Shown in pieces: positions 35,789-44,855 of a stretch of 64,000 nt of DNA; positions within the stretch are counted from its first letter, which is position 1; each line of letters starts with the position of its first letter. The notes beneath the pieces are model-generated. The model worked only from the letters and a program-made list of their open reading frames with translations. It was not told where the DNA came from and made no database searches. The stretch spans positions 76,838 to 140,837 of the forward strand of contig NZ_JAEUFG010000002.1 of the NCBI RefSeq assembly GCF_018588585.1, written 5' to 3'. Made by a program: the position numbers and the translations under genes. This stretch comes from Bacillus sp. SM2101. Its GTDB lineage: Bacteria > Bacillota > Bacilli > Bacillales > SM2101.

Positions 35789-36427
35789 TTAAAGTTTAAG
35801 AGCATTGTCATGAAAGGCTTGTGACCTCATAACTAGTTCTACAACAATCAGGTTAGGAACCCAACATAACCACGAGATTATTTGATAGCTAATATGAAAC
35901 GAAGCCTCACCAAAGATCAGTATAAATATTGGTAACCATATTCGTAGCATCACTGCTGCAAATGTCAGTGCATAGTTTCTCATCATCCATTTGCGATGTA
36001 AAAGGATTTTTTGCTCTTTAATCATTTTTAGAGCAATTAAGCCAGATAATAACCAGCTTACAGCTAACAATCCAAAGCCAACCTGTGCTATCAAGCCCCC
36101 TGTTGCGTAAAATGCTAACAATAAACCTGAAATACCACCAATGAAAACACTAAGGAGATAAACTTTGCCCATCATTTTGTGAACATTAATATTTCTTTTC
36201 CTGAACCTTTCAGATAAAAGAAATGGACCAAGTAGCAAGGAGCATAAACTACCGAAAACATGAACAAAGAGTGTCACATACCACATCTTACTTTGTGGTC
36301 CGTATTGTTCAATTTTATCACTTATAAAGCCTGAGGTTTCTACACCAAAAAAGCCGTATTGTAACACTGCATAACTGCAAATTACAAGTGCCAATAAAAG
36401 TATCCCCCACCATCCCAACCTCTTCAC
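35789..36427 (-). CDS. DUF2306-like membrane protein
   Basis: 212 residues with about six helices. Conserved-looking histidines lie in helices or their ends: HVFGSL, VHKMMGKVYLL and HRKWMMRNYALTFAAVMLR. This arrangement matches DUF2306 membrane proteins, whose histidines suggest haem or electron-transfer roles, though none is established here. It is the last gene before element G on this strand and is separated from the next gene by 147 bp. Confidence 0.8.
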   Translation of the reverse strand: MKRLGWWGILLLALVICSYAVLQYGFFGVETSGFISDKIEQYGPQSKMWYVTLFVHVFGSLCSLLLGPFLLSERFRKRNINVHKMMGKVYLLSVFIGGISGLLLAFYATGGLIAQVGFGLLAVSWLLSGLIALKMIKEQKILLHRKWMMRNYALTFAAVMLRIWLPIFILIFGEASFHISYQIISWLCWVPNLIVVELVMRSQAFHDNALKL

Positions 36428-36574
36428 TCTCTACACTCCCATCCCTACGAAAAGGACCTTCTAAGGATTACTAGGTCAAAATCACTCTCTAAACGATATT
36501 TACACCGTTCAGAGAGAAGTGTTAATTCAATATAATTCTAAATATTTTTAATATTCAATATATATGACGCTACA

Positions 36575-37315
36575 TTATTTTACTTCAAATGTAATTTCAC
36601 CAATACCGACATCTGTATCAATATCTATTATCACATCAGCATTTTCAAAGGCATCATTTACATAGATTCCGTTACCATCAGAAATCAGTCCTTTGAAATT
36701 AGCAGATCCGATCCCCTTTTCTGAATGAACCCTTACTCCCACTTCATTAGGAAGCAGAATTGTTGTACTCCCTATACCAGCGTTAATACGGACATCAAAG
36801 CTCTTTTCCCAATCACCTCTTAAATCTAATGTCATATCACCAACACCAGTATCAATCTCTAAATTACTTAACAACAAACCACGTAAATCTAATTCAGTAT
36901 CGGATACCCCAGCATCAACGTTAAGGTCTATTGGAACCTCATCCGATAATTTTAAATCCCAATTATTTTTAAAGCTACCTTTACCAGGAATATCAAAATT
37001 AAGATCGAAAAAGGAATTTTTACGGTTTTGGGTAATTTCTACCTTCCCAGTCTCTCTTCTCACATCATATGATACATCAGGTTTTAAATTTTTATCTTTG
37101 TATGCTATATTTCCTTCAACCCATTCATTTGCCCCTTCAGATACATGTATATCACCTACTCCAAAGGAAAGATTAACATCTAGTTCTTTCGCTTGATCTT
37201 TTTTTATCTCAATTGTTTCTTCTCTCTGAGTAGTTCCGCCGGTTGTCATACTAAACCCAAATGCAGCAATTAATAACGTACCGATTACAATACCTACAAG
37301 TGTAATTTTCCTCAT
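36575..37315 (-). CDS. Exported beta-solenoid-like protein, toast-rack/LiaF-C type
   Basis: 246 residues with an N-terminal membrane segment (LVGIVIGTLLIAAFGFSM). The rest consists of repeated short strands: VNLSFGVGDIHV, VDAGVSDTELDLR, IDTGVGDMTLDLRG and INAGIGSTTILL. These Gly-Val/Gly-Asp repeats are typical of the toast-rack and LiaF C-terminal families associated with envelope-stress regulation. No neighbouring liaRS pair is present. It may be tethered to the membrane with the repeat domain outside. Confidence 0.75.
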   Translation of the reverse strand: MRKITLVGIVIGTLLIAAFGFSMTTGGTTQREETIEIKKDQAKELDVNLSFGVGDIHVSEGANEWVEGNIAYKDKNLKPDVSYDVRRETGKVEITQNRKNSFFDLNFDIPGKGSFKNNWDLKLSDEVPIDLNVDAGVSDTELDLRGLLLSNLEIDTGVGDMTLDLRGDWEKSFDVRINAGIGSTTILLPNEVGVRVHSEKGIGSANFKGLISDGNGIYVNDAFENADVIIDIDTDVGIGEITFEVK

Positions 37316-37500
37316 TGAAAATTTCCCCCTTTTAGTTAGCTAATATTTATCATACTGGAGATTCCCGTTACCATTAACGCTCTTGAGCTCTAATTGTTGC
37401 TAAGACCTGAGGCTTAGAAGATGGATCTTTCCTACTAAGGGATTACCCAATACAGACTAATATTGAACGTTCAAGTAAACTTAAGCCTTTAATATTAGGG

Positions 37501-37658
37501 AACCGTTTTCGATTTGCTGTTATAAGAGACTAATTAAGGACAGCAACAACTAAATCTATGCATTGAACTCATGCTACATGAGCAAAGATATCACGAATGC
37601 TTGGGTTATACGTATTTATTTTTTAGTACGAAAAGCAACAATCAATGTGAAAACAGCC
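37501..37658 (-). repeat. Dispersed MITE-like element, copy H
   Basis: The left end AACCGTTTTCGATTTGCTG is decayed. The internal box is GATATCACGAATGCTTG and the right end TACGAAAAGCAACAATCAAT, GTGAAAACAGCC is well preserved. The element ends 2 bp from the stop codon of the ABC permease gene. Confidence 0.82.
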
Positions 37659-37659
37659 A

Positions 37660-38352
37660 TTACAAAACATCTTCATTTTCTATATTTCTTATCGATACGT
37701 AAGCAACCCCTACCCCTATAGCACATAGAGCCAATGGTATGATGATAATGGAACTTAAGGAAAAGCCACCATTATTTGAATTAAGTATTGAAATAATTAT
37801 TATGGAGGAAACAATCGTTGCTGGTACTGATTTTTTCTTCATACCAAAATAAAGCGGAATTAAGCAAATGCCTGAAGCTGCAACGGCTTGAACCGCCATT
37901 CTACTAAACTGATTTACAATTAAATCCGTCGTCATAACATCTGGGATATAATGATTGTATGACTCAAGTATAATAAAAATAGTAGCTATAATTATATTAG
38001 ATAACAAAATTGTAAAAAAAGTAAATCCGCTAATCATGATCAGCTTCGAAAATATCAACTTTTTTCTGTTAATAGGATAAGTAAATAGGACAGAAATTGT
38101 TTTATTTTTATATTCATCAATAATTAATTTAGCAATAAGAACTGCCGCAAAGATTACAAAGGTAATTCTAACAAACGTATCAATTATTAAAAATAACTCA
38201 TTATAATCTGGGATAAAGTTGTCTTTTTCTATATAATAAATCATAGCAAAAAAAAGTGTAATTGAAATATTCGCTATAATTACTCCTCTCATAATCCCTT
38301 TAAAATTATGTTTCTTTAGTTCTAATTTCATTAAATTTAGCATCATATCCAC
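37660..38352 (-). CDS. ABC-2 type permease, BcrB-like
   Basis: 230 residues with six predicted helices, beginning LMKLELKKHNFKG, a start common to ABC-2 permeases of peptide-antibiotic exporters. It lies 48 bp after the ATPase gene on the same strand and should form the membrane part of that exporter. Its stop codon lies against element H. The substrate is unknown; bacitracin- or lantibiotic-type peptides are typical for the group. Confidence 0.87.
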   Translation of the reverse strand: MDMMLNLMKLELKKHNFKGIMRGVIIANISITLFFAMIYYIEKDNFIPDYNELFLIIDTFVRITFVIFAAVLIAKLIIDEYKNKTISVLFTYPINRKKLIFSKLIMISGFTFFTILLSNIIIATIFIILESYNHYIPDVMTTDLIVNQFSRMAVQAVAASGICLIPLYFGMKKKSVPATIVSSIIIISILNSNNGGFSLSSIIIIPLALCAIGVGVAYVSIRNIENEDVL

Positions 38353-38400
38353 CTCTCATCGTTATACCTTTATTCTTCCTCAGTTCTTACCTCATTCAGT

Positions 38401-39324
38401 TTAAGCAATCTTCCCATCCCCATTAATCATTTTTAAGAAATATTCCTCTAGTGTATTGTTTTTCTTTGTAATAGATTCAATGTCGACATCCTTTAAAATT
38501 AACGCTTTGGAAATTTCACTTTGTGAAATATTTGAATCATAAATTCTAATACATTTTTCATCCATTATCTTAAAATTTGATATGCTAAGCGTATGTTCTA
38601 AAACAAAAACAGCCCTTTTACAATCTGTTACTATCATTTCGATAAACTCAGTATTTAATTGTCTAACATTATCCATTGAAAGCTCCTCAATTAATATTCC
38701 GTCCTTAATGATGCCAATTGTATCTGCAATTTGTTCAATTTCTCCTAATATATGACTCGAAATGAGTAACGTAATACCGTACTCCTTGCTTAACATTTTG
38801 AATAAATCTCTTAGCTCCTTTATACCAACAGGATCAAGTCCATTTATCGGTTCATCTAAGATTAATAACTCCGGTTTTGTAATAATCGCTCGTGCTATCC
38901 CAAGCCTTTGTTTCATACCTAGCGAAAAATGTTTAACCAATTTGTCGTCTACATTTTTTAAATTTACAAGTTGCAACGCATGATTTATAGCACTTTTATC
39001 GTGATATCCCATATACTCACAGTGCAACTCCAAATTCTCCTTTGCTGTAAGCTTTTCATAAAAAATGGGATACTCAATAATACTTCCCAATCTCTTTAAA
39101 ATTTCGTAAGATGTGTTCGTTAATTTCTCACCGAAGATCTCTATTTCACCACTCGTTGGCTTAAATAAATTTGTTATCATCTTCATAATTGTTGTTTTAC
39201 CAGCCCCATTAGGCCCTAAAAAACCATAAATTTCACCTTTTTTTACTTTCATGTTTACATTAGAAATTATTTCTTTACCTTCTATTACTTTAGTCAACTG
39301 GTTAGTTTTCAAAATAAAAGTCAT
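38401..39324 (-). CDS. ABC transporter ATPase, BcrA-like
   Basis: About 307 residues; ATG 39324 is chosen because AAGGGGA lies 6 bases upstream, whereas the earlier ATG touches that site. Walker A is GPNGAGKT (37-44), signature FSLGMKQRLG, Walker B LLILDEPINGLDP. The C-terminal third is the variable region seen in BcrA/lantibiotic-immunity ATPases. It pairs with the following permease and is preceded by a two-component system, the common layout for peptide-antibiotic self-protection or resistance. Confidence 0.9.
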   Translation of the reverse strand: MTFILKTNQLTKVIEGKEIISNVNMKVKKGEIYGFLGPNGAGKTTIMKMITNLFKPTSGEIEIFGEKLTNTSYEILKRLGSIIEYPIFYEKLTAKENLELHCEYMGYHDKSAINHALQLVNLKNVDDKLVKHFSLGMKQRLGIARAIITKPELLILDEPINGLDPVGIKELRDLFKMLSKEYGITLLISSHILGEIEQIADTIGIIKDGILIEELSMDNVRQLNTEFIEMIVTDCKRAVFVLEHTLSISNFKIMDEKCIRIYDSNISQSEISKALILKDVDIESITKKNNTLEEYFLKMINGDGKIA

Positions 39325-39419
39325 GTTCATTCCCCTTTCTTAAAGCTTCTATGTCATATCATACCCATCATAATTTTCTTTTTTATCTCTTATTTCTTAC
39401 AAAAATCTTAAGATTGCGA

Positions 39420-40355
39420 TCATAATGTTAATCTGTTTAATTTAAAGCAAAAACTTGTTTTTTCATGTGGAATACTATGTAAAGTTATTTCCCCTGATAA
39501 TTCTTCAATCAGTCTCTTCGTAATTGTAAGTCCAAGTCCACTCCCTTGAAACTGTTTATTTCTTGAATCGTCAAGGGTAAACAACCGTTCAAATACTAGG
39601 TCTTTATGTAATTCATGAATCCCTTTCCCTTTATCCCAAACTTCTACGTATACGTACTCAGGATCGTTCGATAAGTTAATTCCAATTGTCTTTCCATCGC
39701 TCCCATATTGAATCGCATTCGAAATTAAATTGTTTAATATTCTATCAAGAGCTTCTTCATTTGCTAGTGAAAAAATCGTATTTTCAGGTATATCTATAAC
39801 AACTTTGAAACCTTCTGCTGTTAAAATATCATAAAAGCTCAATATGTTTTTTTTACAAATCTCATTCATATTCACTCTAGTCAAAGCTATTTCTTTATCC
39901 CCTGACTCCAGCTTTGCTAAATCGAAAAATTTATTAATGAGTTCAGATACTTCAATCGTTTTGTTATGTATTTTCGTTAATAATCTATTTCTTTCTTCCA
40001 TGCTTATATTAGGATTTTGAATGATCGTTTCAATATAACCTAACACGACAGTCAATGGTGTTTTTAAGTCGTGAGAAATATTTGAAAGCATTTTCTTCAT
40101 TGATATTTCTAATTTAGTGAAATCAGAAATCATTTGTTGATTCTTATTCAATAGCCGATTGATTTCAATTAACAGCATTTGTAGCTCATTATGACTTGTG
40201 ACAAGTAATAACTTTTCACTAGAATCTTGTGTAATAATGTTGCTTAGCTTCTTATAGATATACGTTATATCATTATCTCGATTACGCATCGATTTATATT
40301 GTACGAAAATAACAATTGTTAATAGGCCTATTACCATAAGCAAGAAAAAAGTCAT
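39420..40355 (-). CDS. OmpR-type sensor histidine kinase
   Basis: 311 residues with a single N-terminal helix (residues 3-19) and no extracellular domain. H95 lies in SNISHDLKTPLTVVLGY, and the ATPase domain has NNLISNAIQYG, DKGKGI and GSGLGLTI. With no sensor domain it probably relies on the membrane or on the ABC exporter for its signal. Its start overlaps the end of the regulator gene nearly exactly (1-bp gap). Confidence 0.92.
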   Translation of the reverse strand: MTFFLLMVIGLLTIVIFVQYKSMRNRDNDITYIYKKLSNIITQDSSEKLLLVTSHNELQMLLIEINRLLNKNQQMISDFTKLEISMKKMLSNISHDLKTPLTVVLGYIETIIQNPNISMEERNRLLTKIHNKTIEVSELINKFFDLAKLESGDKEIALTRVNMNEICKKNILSFYDILTAEGFKVVIDIPENTIFSLANEEALDRILNNLISNAIQYGSDGKTIGINLSNDPEYVYVEVWDKGKGIHELHKDLVFERLFTLDDSRNKQFQGSGLGLTITKRLIEELSGEITLHSIPHEKTSFCFKLNRLTL

Positions 40356-40356
40356 T

Positions 40357-41055
40357 TCAAACGTCCCCTAACTTATAGCCAATGCCCCATAAAGTTTTAA
40401 TATAAATAGGCGAAGAAGGGTTCTCTTCAATTTTTTCTCGCAACCTTCTCATATGTACATTAATGATATTCTCATCTCCAAGATAACCATCATCCCATAT
40501 CAATTGATAAATCTGCTCTTTAGTAAAAACTCTATTCGGATGTGAAATAAATAACTTTAAAATATGAAATTCTTTTGAAGTTAGCTTAATTTCCTTCCCA
40601 TTCTTACTAACTGAAAAATTATTAAGGTCAACTTTAAGTCCATTATATTTCACTATCTTCGCTTCATTAGTTTCCCTATTTTGCGAATATTGTTTAGCGC
40701 GCCTTATTGCTGCTTGAACACGAGCGGACAACTCTATCATTGAAAATGGCTTTGCAATATAGTCATCTGCACCAAAACCTAAACCTAATGCTTTATCAAC
40801 ATCACTGTCCTTAGCTGACATGATTAAAATTGGGATCGTACTTTTTTCTCTGATTAACTTTAATAAATCTATACCATTAAGTTGTGGAAGCATAATGTCT
40901 AATAAAATCAAATCAAATTCGTTATTTATTAGTATTCTTTCAGCTTCTCTTCCATCATAGGCAGTCGTTATCAAATACCCTTCTTTTGTCAAATATTCTT
41001 CAACCATTTCACTAATTGATAGATCATCCTCTACAACCAAAACTTTTGCTTCCAT
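40357..41055 (-). CDS. OmpR-family response regulator
   Basis: 232 residues: receiver with ED10-11, phospho-acceptor D53 in LILLDIMLP and K in YIAKPF, then an OmpR winged helix (SKEFHILKLFISHPNRVFTK, MRRLREKIE). First gene of the regulator-kinase-ATPase-permease cluster; it probably controls the downstream ABC exporter. Confidence 0.94.
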   Translation of the reverse strand: MEAKVLVVEDDLSISEMVEEYLTKEGYLITTAYDGREAERILINNEFDLILLDIMLPQLNGIDLLKLIREKSTIPILIMSAKDSDVDKALGLGFGADDYIAKPFSMIELSARVQAAIRRAKQYSQNRETNEAKIVKYNGLKVDLNNFSVSKNGKEIKLTSKEFHILKLFISHPNRVFTKEQIYQLIWDDGYLGDENIINVHMRRLREKIEENPSSPIYIKTLWGIGYKLGDV

Positions 41056-41250
41056 AACCCATTCACCCTTTTCTTAAAAATGCATAGTCACAAAATCTGT
41101 TTTTATTGTTGATAAACTAATAGCCTTTACTAACATTACTAGATATAAATTAACAAATCCTTTATTATTAGTATGTTTTATGGAATTTTACAGCTCTAAT
41201 ATGTTATTTTTTTACACCTTTAATATGTAATTTAAATTATATTTTCATAG

Positions 41251-41499
41251 ACTGCAGTATGTAAAAATAATGCTCACTTCTCAACAATTGATTACGATAT
41301 AAAAAATGAATCATTTGTTAAAGAGATGGTTGTATGGTATTTAGCCTATGTTACCAACATAGATAATTCTACTGATTCCAGTATTGATGTAAAAGCTCAT
41401 AGCTTCATAGCGACCATATATGATGCATAAGGCCAAAGTATAATTTCATTTGTCCCGAACTGGCTTGATATGGACCACATAAACAAAGACGCTTTTTAA
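41251..41499 (+). pseudogene. Gene fragment on the plus strand
   Basis: A coding-like frame reads DYDIKNESFVKEMVVWYL, AYVTNIDNSTDSSIDVKAH, SFIATIYDA, then a stop at 41428-41430, then GQSIISFVPNWLDMDHINK to a TAA at 41497-41499. It resembles the C-terminal immunoglobulin-like part of a secreted protein, but no family was fixed. There is no start codon or ribosome binding site, so it is a remnant. An inverted repeat AAGACGCTTTT/AAAAGCGTCTT (41486-41513) overlaps its end. Confidence 0.5.
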
Positions 41500-41624
41500 T
41501 ATAAAAGCGTCTTAATGAATAACAATGACTATATTATGAATATAAGTTGTTATTATTAAATGAACTCTAAGGATCAATAATTGTTTTGTAATAGTCGTAA
41601 ACCAGATCAAGCGTTCATTCCATT

Positions 41625-42911
41625 TTAATGAACGCTTGACTTCATTAAAATCTTTTGTGCTTCTTTTAAATCTATATCTTCAACAATATGTAACGGTGTC
41701 CAAGGAATATAAACATCTGGCTTAATGCCTACACCTGACATCCCCCTACCTTGCTCAATTCTAGTTAACCTAGTAGTTGGATACCATAGTTCGAATAAAT
41801 TATTCCATTTCATAACTGCGAGGCTAGAGTAATCATTTACACCTGCTGTAGGTCTGCCGATTACTGTGACCTTTGAAGACTTTTTACATAGTTCAACAAA
41901 AGAGTCACCTGAACTTCCACAATATACATCTGTAAGTATAATAATTTTATTTGGGGATTTTGAACCTGAAAAGATGGCTAATTGCTTTAAATCACTGAAA
42001 TCAAACTTAACGAACCCTTTCCCTTGATGTTTTTCCCATTCATCACGTAAAACCGTAAGAGATTTCAATGCAATTGGATCTTTTGTCATTTTTATAGAGT
42101 TATTGATGCTATCGATACAAAGACGATAATTACGGTCAGTACAATGAAAATACATGTCATCTTCACTTTCATCAAAAAGGTTAATAACCCTATCTTCAAA
42201 AATGTACGGAAGTAATGAATAAAAGGAAGTATCACTCCCACCATGGTTTACTCTTACGTCAATTAATAGATTTTCACTATTTGCTATTTCTTCCGCATGC
42301 TCATTAATTAAGTTGGTAATCGCCTCTGGGTTATCAAAATCAGTAATAGTCATCAATAATGTACGGTGTTGTAGCTTTTCAATCGTATATGTTGGAATAT
42401 AAGAAGTTTGCTCATATTTTGTTAGTCCAACAGTTTTTTTCACTCCTTCATGATCGATTAGCTCGCAATATTCATATTGATTTATTACTGCGTTCCAGTC
42501 CTGTCTTTCTGGATTGGCTGATTTTAAATTTCTTTCGTGTATTTTTGCTAATACAGGAATTGATATATTGTCGATTGAAATAATTTTTTGTCCTTTTTCT
42601 ACACTTGTTGTTTCTTTACCAACTGAAGTGATGTACAAAAAATCATTATATCTCCTAACTTTAAAATCGCTTTCATACTGTTTTCCTTCGCTGCTATTTA
42701 ATAATCGAAATTTTATATGATGGTCTTTAAAATCAATTAGATAGTCTTTAACAATTTCAACAAATTTTTGTGGATTTAAAGCACTGTCCTCCTCTAGACT
42801 CTTAATCTTAGAAAGGTAATTATTTGGATGATCCCATCCTCGTTTATCAACACACCCTGAATAATCATGCTGCATAATAGAAACAATTTCGTTAAAAATT
42901 TTATAATACAT
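41625..42911 (-). CDS. S41-family peptidase-like protein, no signal peptide
   Basis: 428 residues. LLIDVRVNHGGSD and TDVYCGSSGDSF match the C-terminal processing peptidase/tricorn core, with S333 or S334 as nucleophile candidates. RPTAGVNDYSS and SGVGIKPDVYIPWT match its later strands. A small PDZ-like region may lie at about 85-125. Unlike most S41 proteins it has no export signal, suggesting a cytoplasmic role. It follows a double-GNAT-like gene after 14 bases, so the two are co-transcribed. A hairpin (41607-41639) overlaps its stop. Confidence 0.8.
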   Translation of the reverse strand: MYYKIFNEIVSIMQHDYSGCVDKRGWDHPNNYLSKIKSLEEDSALNPQKFVEIVKDYLIDFKDHHIKFRLLNSSEGKQYESDFKVRRYNDFLYITSVGKETTSVEKGQKIISIDNISIPVLAKIHERNLKSANPERQDWNAVINQYEYCELIDHEGVKKTVGLTKYEQTSYIPTYTIEKLQHRTLLMTITDFDNPEAITNLINEHAEEIANSENLLIDVRVNHGGSDTSFYSLLPYIFEDRVINLFDESEDDMYFHCTDRNYRLCIDSINNSIKMTKDPIALKSLTVLRDEWEKHQGKGFVKFDFSDLKQLAIFSGSKSPNKIIILTDVYCGSSGDSFVELCKKSSKVTVIGRPTAGVNDYSSLAVMKWNNLFELWYPTTRLTRIEQGRGMSGVGIKPDVYIPWTPLHIVEDIDLKEAQKILMKSSVH

Positions 42912-42925
42912 TCGGTATCCTCCAA

Positions 42926-43843
42926 TTACCTTTGATATGTTATGAGCGTCGGCGAAGGTGAAAACGGAAAAAAACTTGCCATTGCTACGGAATATGGATC
43001 AGTATTATCGATTTCAGCTTCAATGGCTTTATATGCTCTAGTTTTTGCGAAGTTAATTTGATGAGCCGTCAGTAGTAAAATTAAGTTTTCATCTATACCA
43101 TTCTTTGTTCCACGCCAGCCAAATTCAAGTTTATTCATATCATCTGAATAGTGTAAAAGCGAAAATGCCAATACATTACTTTTATATACTATAATATAAC
43201 TACCTTCTAAAAGGGTGTCCTCGTTATATATTAATTGTTCCCATTTATTTAAGTCATGAACACCTAATGGGTTGATAGTATGTGTTGATTCATACGTCTT
43301 TTTTATAAGCATAACAATTTCTTCTTTAAGTTCGTTGTTACAGCTAATATCCGAAAGGCTCACTACCGAGTATTCATCATGTTTAAGCTGTAATTCGTTT
43401 ACAATCACTGACAAATCAGCTACTGATGAAAGATCTAATAAACTGTTATACGTTCTTCTAACTTCTCTGAAACCCGTTGATTCATAGAAATTCTTAAGCT
43501 TAAGCGTGGTTTCCCAAATTGATGTTTGTAAAGGAAGCATATCGTCACAATAGTACTGAAGTTGTTCAAGTAATTTATGCAAGTCAACAATATATAATGG
43601 CTTAGCAGCTATAGAGATGTACGTACAGTACGGATGGAATACCGATTTCCAAGCTACTGCCATCCCTACTAAATTCTTATTATATAAAACAGAGATGGAA
43701 CATATTTTCATGGTACTCTTGAACCCTCTTAAGAAATACTCCTTTGACTGTTCATCATCTCCAAAGCAAGAACGCAGTAATTCTTTCATTTGTTTTTCTG
43801 ACTGAAAACTGTTTATGTCATATTCTAATCTATTATCTATCAT
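42926..43843 (-). CDS. Double GNAT-like protein
   Basis: 305 residues. Two halves each look like an acetyltransferase fold. The first has SISVLYNKNLVGMAVAWKSV and LKNFYESTGFREVRRTYN, the typical FYESxGF ending. The second has SYIIVYKSNVLAFSLLHY, then the H-Q-I-N-F-A-K helix and IEAEIDNTDPYSVAM. The glycine-rich CoA loop is not obvious in either, so activity is uncertain. It is the first gene of a two-gene unit with the S41-like gene. Confidence 0.65.
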   Translation of the reverse strand: MIDNRLEYDINSFQSEKQMKELLRSCFGDDEQSKEYFLRGFKSTMKICSISVLYNKNLVGMAVAWKSVFHPYCTYISIAAKPLYIVDLHKLLEQLQYYCDDMLPLQTSIWETTLKLKNFYESTGFREVRRTYNSLLDLSSVADLSVIVNELQLKHDEYSVVSLSDISCNNELKEEIVMLIKKTYESTHTINPLGVHDLNKWEQLIYNEDTLLEGSYIIVYKSNVLAFSLLHYSDDMNKLEFGWRGTKNGIDENLILLLTAHQINFAKTRAYKAIEAEIDNTDPYSVAMASFFPFSPSPTLITYQR

Positions 43844-44443
43844 AAAATCTCCATACCCTTAGTATAAATATTTGACCACAATATACCCATTTCAATTACC
43901 TACGCTTTATTGTCTTTAACATATTAATATGTGACTTTATTGGTTTTCTAGATAATTTTATTATTTAATATTTATACCCCCAATCCATATTTATCCTGTT
44001 TTTATATATTTTATTAGTTTACGAACACTTATGCTACTAGAATAAATAACAAAAAACATTTAATTGTCAACTTTTCACTATGACTACGATTAGAGGTAGA
44101 TTGCTTTTAGGCTTTGACTTGGTGTTCATATCAATCATTCAGACTCATTTTATGTTTATTGAAGAAATTATTTTATGTAGTTTACCTAATCTATCAGTAA
44201 TAAAAAATCTGTTGTGAAAATCATGACAATTTTTTATCTCTTGACCGAATACCTTAGTATCTACACAAGTACTTCATTATATTGCTTGTAATTTTATTAT
44301 CTTTTACTCAGCTTAGCGTTTATTATAAAGAATCAACTACTTACATGCTGTAATATGAGTGACAGACCATTTCTTTAATTATTTGATAACATATATTTTT
44401 ATACATTAATTCGGTGTATTGAAAATCCTTCTTCATCCTGACG
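43844..44443. other. AT-rich intergenic region, no gene seen
   Basis: No open frame with a ribosome binding site, no clear hairpin terminator and no family match was found. It precedes element copy I. The stretch 44589-44855, after the element, should contain the promoter of the ABC-F gene but no convincing boxes could be fixed. Confidence 0.5.
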
Positions 44444-44588
44444 GGATCTAGAAACTTAACTTTGTTGCTACTTCTACTAAACTTTGACAATATGATGAGT
44501 TTTATGAGAACTCAATCATTGTAAAAGTAGCAAAGATGCCACGAAAACAACCTATTATTAAAAGTAACAATGAATGCGAAACCAAGCT
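44444..44588 (-). repeat. Dispersed MITE-like element, copy I (degenerate)
   Basis: The left end GGATCTAGAAACTTAACTTT with GTTGCTA, internal box GATGCCACGAAAAC and right end AGTAACAATGAATGCGAAAC, CAAGC are recognisable. Flanks TCCTGACG and TCATCACA agree at 5 of 8 positions. Confidence 0.65.
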
Positions 44589-44855
44589 TCATCACAAAAA
44601 AAATAATCTGTCTTTTTTAGAGTGGTTTCCCACCAATTAGTGTACTTTATCCTAGAATATCATCGAGATAAAATTGGAATATATCCACGATACTGCTTCT
44701 TCATTCTATATGTTATGATTGACAGAAGAAACTACAGAAAAAAACCTATATAATTAGGCTGTTTATTTACAATTGAAAACAATAGTAATCTAGACTCCTA
44801 TTTAGTATTATGAGTCGAGGTAATTCTTTAAGATATATATTGGAGGAATAAATCA

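Noticed and set aside
41607-41639. Terminator for the S41-like gene
   Set aside because: The 13-bp inverted repeat overlaps the stop codon but lacks a T run on the minus strand, so it was noted only in the gene entry.
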